DNA of 64,000 bases. Source: an uncultured Fibrobacterota bacterium. GTDB taxonomy: Bacteria > Fibrobacterota > Fibrobacteria > Fibrobacterales > Fibrobacteraceae. Below, in pieces: positions 61,479-64,000 of the stretch. The notes under the pieces are model-generated. The model was not told the origin of the DNA, searched no databases, and saw only the letters and a program-made list of their open reading frames with translations. Positions within the stretch are counted from its first letter, which is position 1. Each line of letters begins with the position of its first letter. A program made the position numbers and the translations under genes. The stretch lies in the NCBI GenBank assembly GCA_903876665.1, contig CAIRAY010000130.1:27815-91814 (forward strand), given 5' to 3'.

Positions 61479-62243
61479 TCAAACAGATTGTTCGGCGGCG
61501 GTAACAATAGCAATAAACAAGTCAGCTTTCAAGGCTGCCCCGCCAATTAATCCGCCATCGATGTCTTTTTGCTTGAGAAGACCCGCGGCATTATCGGGCT
61601 TCATGGAGCCACCGTATTGGATGGTAATGGACTCGGAAACCTTCTCTCCGTAGATTTCTTTTACTGTGGAGCGGACAAATGCCTGGGTGTCTTGGGCCTG
61701 TTCGTCGCTCGCGGTAACGCCGGTGCCAATGGCCCAGACGGGTTCGTAGGCAATGACTGTGTTCAGTGCATCAGCTTCGGAAAGACCCGCATACGCGCCG
61801 GTGACCTGGGTGCGGAGAACGGTTTCGAGGGTACCGCCCTGGCGCTCAGCGAGGGTTTCACCGATGCAAATGATGGGCTTTAGGCCTGCTGCCAGCGTCT
61901 TCTTGACTTTCTTATTCACAGAGACATCGGTCTCGCCGAAATATTGGCGTTGCTCGGAATGGCCTAAAATGATGTATTCGACGCCGAGATCCTTGACCAT
62001 ATCCACGGAAACCTTGCCGGTGAAGGCGCCCTGGTCTTCAAAATGGACATCCTGGACGGCCAATTTCACATTGGTGCCCTTGACCACATCGGCAACCTTG
62101 GCGGTAGCGAGGAAGGTCGGAGCGATCACCACTTCGGTGTTCTTGATTCCTTTGGCGGCTTCGACGACGGCCTTGGCGAGTTCTACGGACTGGGCAACGG
62201 TCTTGTTCATTTTCCAGTTGCCGGCGATGATGTATTTACGCAT
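61479..62243 (-). CDS. tpiA: Triose-phosphate isomerase
   Basis: Interconverts dihydroxyacetone phosphate and glyceraldehyde 3-phosphate in glycolysis. The 254 residues contain IIAGNWKMNKT (catalytic Lys), IILGHSEQRQYFGETD (catalytic His), NTVIAYEPVWAIGTG (catalytic Glu) and IQYGGSMKPDNAAGLL (phosphate loop). Pgk lies upstream on the same strand, separated by a 180-base gap that holds an intergenic repeat. Confidence 0.97.
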   Translation of the reverse strand: MRKYIIAGNWKMNKTVAQSVELAKAVVEAAKGIKNTEVVIAPTFLATAKVADVVKGTNVKLAVQDVHFEDQGAFTGKVSVDMVKDLGVEYIILGHSEQRQYFGETDVSVNKKVKKTLAAGLKPIICIGETLAERQGGTLETVLRTQVTGAYAGLSEADALNTVIAYEPVWAIGTGVTASDEQAQDTQAFVRSTVKEIYGEKVSESITIQYGGSMKPDNAAGLLKQKDIDGGLIGGAALKADLFIAIVTAAEQSV

Positions 62244-62280
62244 GTGTGAATTCCTAATAGGGAGTGGGGTTAATTAAAAA

Positions 62281-62418
62281 AAACAGAAAGTGGAAAGTGA
62301 ACAGCCCGCATCTCTGCACGATGTTCCAGTGGAAAGTGGAAAGTTTCAACGCGACCTCGCACTAATGAAGTACCGCCAGCAACTTTCAAACTTTCCACTT
62401 TAGAACTTTCCACTTGCA
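62281..62418. repeat. Intergenic inverted-repeat element, copy B
   Basis: Homologous to 11907-12074, sharing AGTGGAAAGTGAACAGCCCG, CATCT--GCAC-A-GTTCC and AGTGGAAAGTGGAAAGTTT. The other end reads AACTTTCAAACTTTCCACTT then AGAACTTTCCACTT, the complement of the start, so the whole 138 bases can form a long imperfect hairpin. It fills the gap between pgk and tpiA (both minus strand) and could be a transcript processing or attenuation element. Confidence 0.75.
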
Positions 62419-62423
62419 TTCTC

Positions 62424-63668
62424 TTACTTATCGCTCAGGGCTGCAACGCCGGGGAGGACTTTGCCTTCCAGGTATTCAAGAGATGCGCCACCACCGGTGG
62501 AGGTGTGGGTGACCTTCTTGTCTGCGCCGTACTTTTTGGCTGCGGTAGCCGTATCGCCACCGCCAATCACGGTGATTGCACCATTCTTGGTGGCTTCAAC
62601 GATGGCTTCGGCCATGGCCTTGGTGCCTTTTTCAAAAGCTTCAAACTCAAATACGCCCGCAGGACCGTTCCAGATGATGGTTTTGGATTCCAGAATCGCC
62701 TGGGTGAAAATATCATTGGACTTCGGACCACAGTCCAAGCCCATCCAGCCATCAGCAATGCCGGTGGCATCGGAAGCGGTACCCGTGGCAGCATCGGGAG
62801 CGAATTTGTCTGCAGTGATAAAGTCAACAGGGAGAAGGATCTTGCGGCCCTTGTCGGCAGCTTTCTTCATGAGTTCGGGGACGAGTTTTGCGCCCTCTTC
62901 GTCAAAAAGGGAATTTCCGATGGTCATGCCGGAGATGATCTTCTTGAAGGTGAAGGCCATTCCGCCACCGATGATAATCGTATCGGCCTTGTCCAGAAGA
63001 TTATTGATAAGCTGGATCTTATCTGCAACTTTAGCGCCACCGAGGATGGCGAGCAACGGACGTTTGGGGCTTTCGAGCACGGCGCTGAATGCGTTGAGCT
63101 CTTTGGCCATGAGGTAGCCACAGGCGCGCTGGGGCAATTGAACGCCGGTCATGGAGGAATGATCGCGATGGGCAGTGCCAAACGCGTCATTGATGTAGAC
63201 ATCTGCAAGTTTGGTGAGAGAGGCCCGGAAGGCTTTCACATCTTCATCTTTGGCTTTGAGCTTGGAGCCATCTTCCAGCTTGACCTTGCCTTCTTCTTCG
63301 ATGTGAAAACGCAGATTTTCGAGAAGGATAACCTCACCGGGAACGGCTTTGGCACAGGTGGCTTCGACTTCGGGGCCGACGCAGTCGTTCAAGAACTTTA
63401 CGGGCTTGGAAATAAGCTTGGAAAGAGCCTCGGCCACTGGAGCCAGAGAGAACTTGTCAATTTTTTTGCCATCGGGACGACCGAGATGACTCATCAGAAT
63501 GACGGCAGCGCCTTGATCCAATGCGTATTTGATCGTGGGCAGAGCCGCTTCGATGCGCTTGGTGTTGGTAATCGCGCCGGTGACTTTGTCCTGGGGAACA
63601 TTGAAGTCAACACGAATAAGAACGCGCTTGCCCTTGAGATCCAGATCTTCGATAAACAACTTGGCCAT
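62424..63668 (-). CDS. pgk: Phosphoglycerate kinase
   Basis: Glycolytic enzyme that transfers phosphate from 1,3-bisphosphoglycerate to ADP. The ATG at 63668 (GAGGTG just upstream) gives 414 residues. Motifs: [82 protein letters not shown] and the C-terminal [13 protein letters not shown] with [13 protein letters not shown]. In the longer frame the upstream residues are not part of the protein. With tpiA and secG it forms a minus-strand glycolysis block. Confidence 0.97.
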   Translation of the reverse strand: MAKLFIEDLDLKGKRVLIRVDFNVPQDKVTGAITNTKRIEAALPTIKYALDQGAAVILMSHLGRPDGKKIDKFSLAPVAEALSKLISKPVKFLNDCVGPEVEATCAKAVPGEVILLENLRFHIEEEGKVKLEDGSKLKAKDEDVKAFRASLTKLADVYINDAFGTAHRDHSSMTGVQLPQRACGYLMAKELNAFSAVLESPKRPLLAILGGAKVADKIQLINNLLDKADTIIIGGGMAFTFKKIISGMTIGNSLFDEEGAKLVPELMKKAADKGRKILLPVDFITADKFAPDAATGTASDATGIADGWMGLDCGPKSNDIFTQAILESKTIIWNGPAGVFEFEAFEKGTKAMAEAIVEATKNGAITVIGGGDTATAAKKYGADKKVTHTSTGGGASLEYLEGKVLPGVAALSDK

Positions 63669-63713
63669 GATACACCTCGGTTGGGTTGAAAGGAAAAGAT
63701 TTTGGCTAAAAGT

Positions 63714-63745
63714 AAAAAAAAATGGCCTCCTCGGAAGAGAAAGCC
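63714..63745 (-). terminator. Terminator-like hairpin in front of pgk
   Basis: On the minus strand GGCTT-t-CTC and GAG-g-AGGCC pair around TTCC, followed by A and nine T (63714-63722). It lies 46-77 bases upstream of the pgk start on the same strand. It ends either an upstream transcript from outside the window or works as an attenuator of pgk. Confidence 0.75.
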
Positions 63746-63868
63746 AGAATTCAGGCAGGTCAAGCGCATTAATACGCAAACAGGATATTTTTAAAGGGTC
63801 ATGCCCAGCACCCCCTATTCCGGGGGCAGGCTCATATCGCAGAATATTGTTGAATGGTGCGGTGATGC

Positions 63869-63944
63869 TCCACACAGTGGATAGTGCTCGACTTGATATG
63901 CCTGTTCCGCTTCAGCGGTTACAGGCACATATCCACTGTGTGGA
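63869..63944 (-). repeat. Dispersed structured element, short copy 3
   Basis: A 76-base hairpin element with perfect 15-base ends (TCCACACAGTGGATA and TATCCACTGTGTGGA). Inside, on the minus strand, TGCCTG-TAAC-CGCT-GA-AGCG-GAA-CAGGCA aligns without gaps to the corresponding 29 bases of the long copies at 14.36 kb and 28.03 kb. The ~80 bases between the inner hairpin and the end of the long form are missing here. It lies about 200 bases upstream of pgk; the rest of 63669-64000 shows no gene. Confidence 0.8.
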
Positions 63945-64000
63945 AATTGGCGAAGCCAAAAGTGGCCAAGCTTTGCATAGCTGCCAGTAACCGTAACTGG

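Noticed and set aside
62505..63689. 394-codon plus-strand frame over pgk
   Set aside because: Antisense shadow of pgk arising from its codon bias; no domain and no ribosome-binding site.
63669..63875. 69-residue N-terminal extension of phosphoglycerate kinase
   Set aside because: The extension covers the hairpin with nine T and part of the dispersed element; the ATG at 63668 has a ribosome-binding site and begins the conserved protein.
1..64000. rRNA operon, prophage, integron or transposase genes
   Set aside because: No such sequences or signature genes were found on either strand.

Overview
The window reads as chromosome of a free-living or gut-type member of the Fibrobacterota, or a close relative in the FCB group. 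The evidence is a TIGR02147-type regulator (a family known mainly from Fibrobacter), two GH5 cellulases and a PL11 rhamnogalacturonan lyase with serine-rich linkers and sorting-like C-terminal domains, OmpA proteins with thrombospondin type 3 repeats, and a type III glutamine synthetase. This taxonomic call is an inference from gene content; there is no rRNA here. No prophage, insertion sequence or CRISPR array is visible, and gene order is dense with many ATGA-type overlaps.

Layout. 0-12 kb: a 5'-truncated secreted protein, a regulator/lipoprotein pair, a GH5 cellulase, a class I (CyaA-type) adenylate cyclase, glutamine synthetase III and the PL11 lyase. 11.6-16.6 kb: hisE, hisG, a degenerate EAL-HDOD protein, pyrF and a zincin-like lipoprotein. 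16.6-24.3 kb: a seven-gene minus-strand operon for a type II secretion/MSHA-like machine (ATPase, platform protein, pseudopilin, PilM/N-like, PilO-like, GspC/PilP-like, secretin). 24.4-32.1 kb: speA-dedA, an SDR, a purine nucleoside phosphorylase with an MTA/SAH deaminase, and motAB. 32.2-39.1 kb: a 965-residue HEAT/DUF349 repeat protein, priA and a GH5-CBM6 cellulase. 39.1-45.8 kb: comF and the elongasome genes rodA, mrdA, mreD, mreC, mreB (all minus strand), with a small lipoprotein. 45.8-58 kb: an envelope cluster of an outer-membrane barrel, an AgmX/TonB-like transducer, two ExbD and one ExbB, two very large TPR proteins (one fused to a predicted barrel) and a beta-helix/TSP3/OmpA protein. 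58-64 kb: a histone H1-like small protein, a lipoprotein with an unknown Cys-rich protein, psd, tRNA-Leu(GAG), secG, tpiA and pgk.

The most interesting signals are: (1) a dispersed element present three times (14.3, 27.9 and 63.9 kb) whose terminal and inner stems show covarying bases and which comes in a long (159 nt core) and a short (76 nt) form; (2) a second intergenic repeat family between hisE and hisG and between tpiA and pgk; (3) the 45.8-58 kb ExbB/ExbD/AgmX/TPR/OmpA cluster, which looks like a proton-driven envelope-spanning machine resembling in parts list the Tol or Agl-Glt systems but with its own large TPR and barrel-TPR proteins; (4) a class I adenylate cyclase far from its usual gammaproteobacterial home; (5) an MTA deaminase/PNP pair suggesting a methylthioinosine route.

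Start sites were chosen from ribosome-binding sites, signal peptides and ATGA/TAATG overlaps. All functional calls come from motif recognition by eye; no database search was run.
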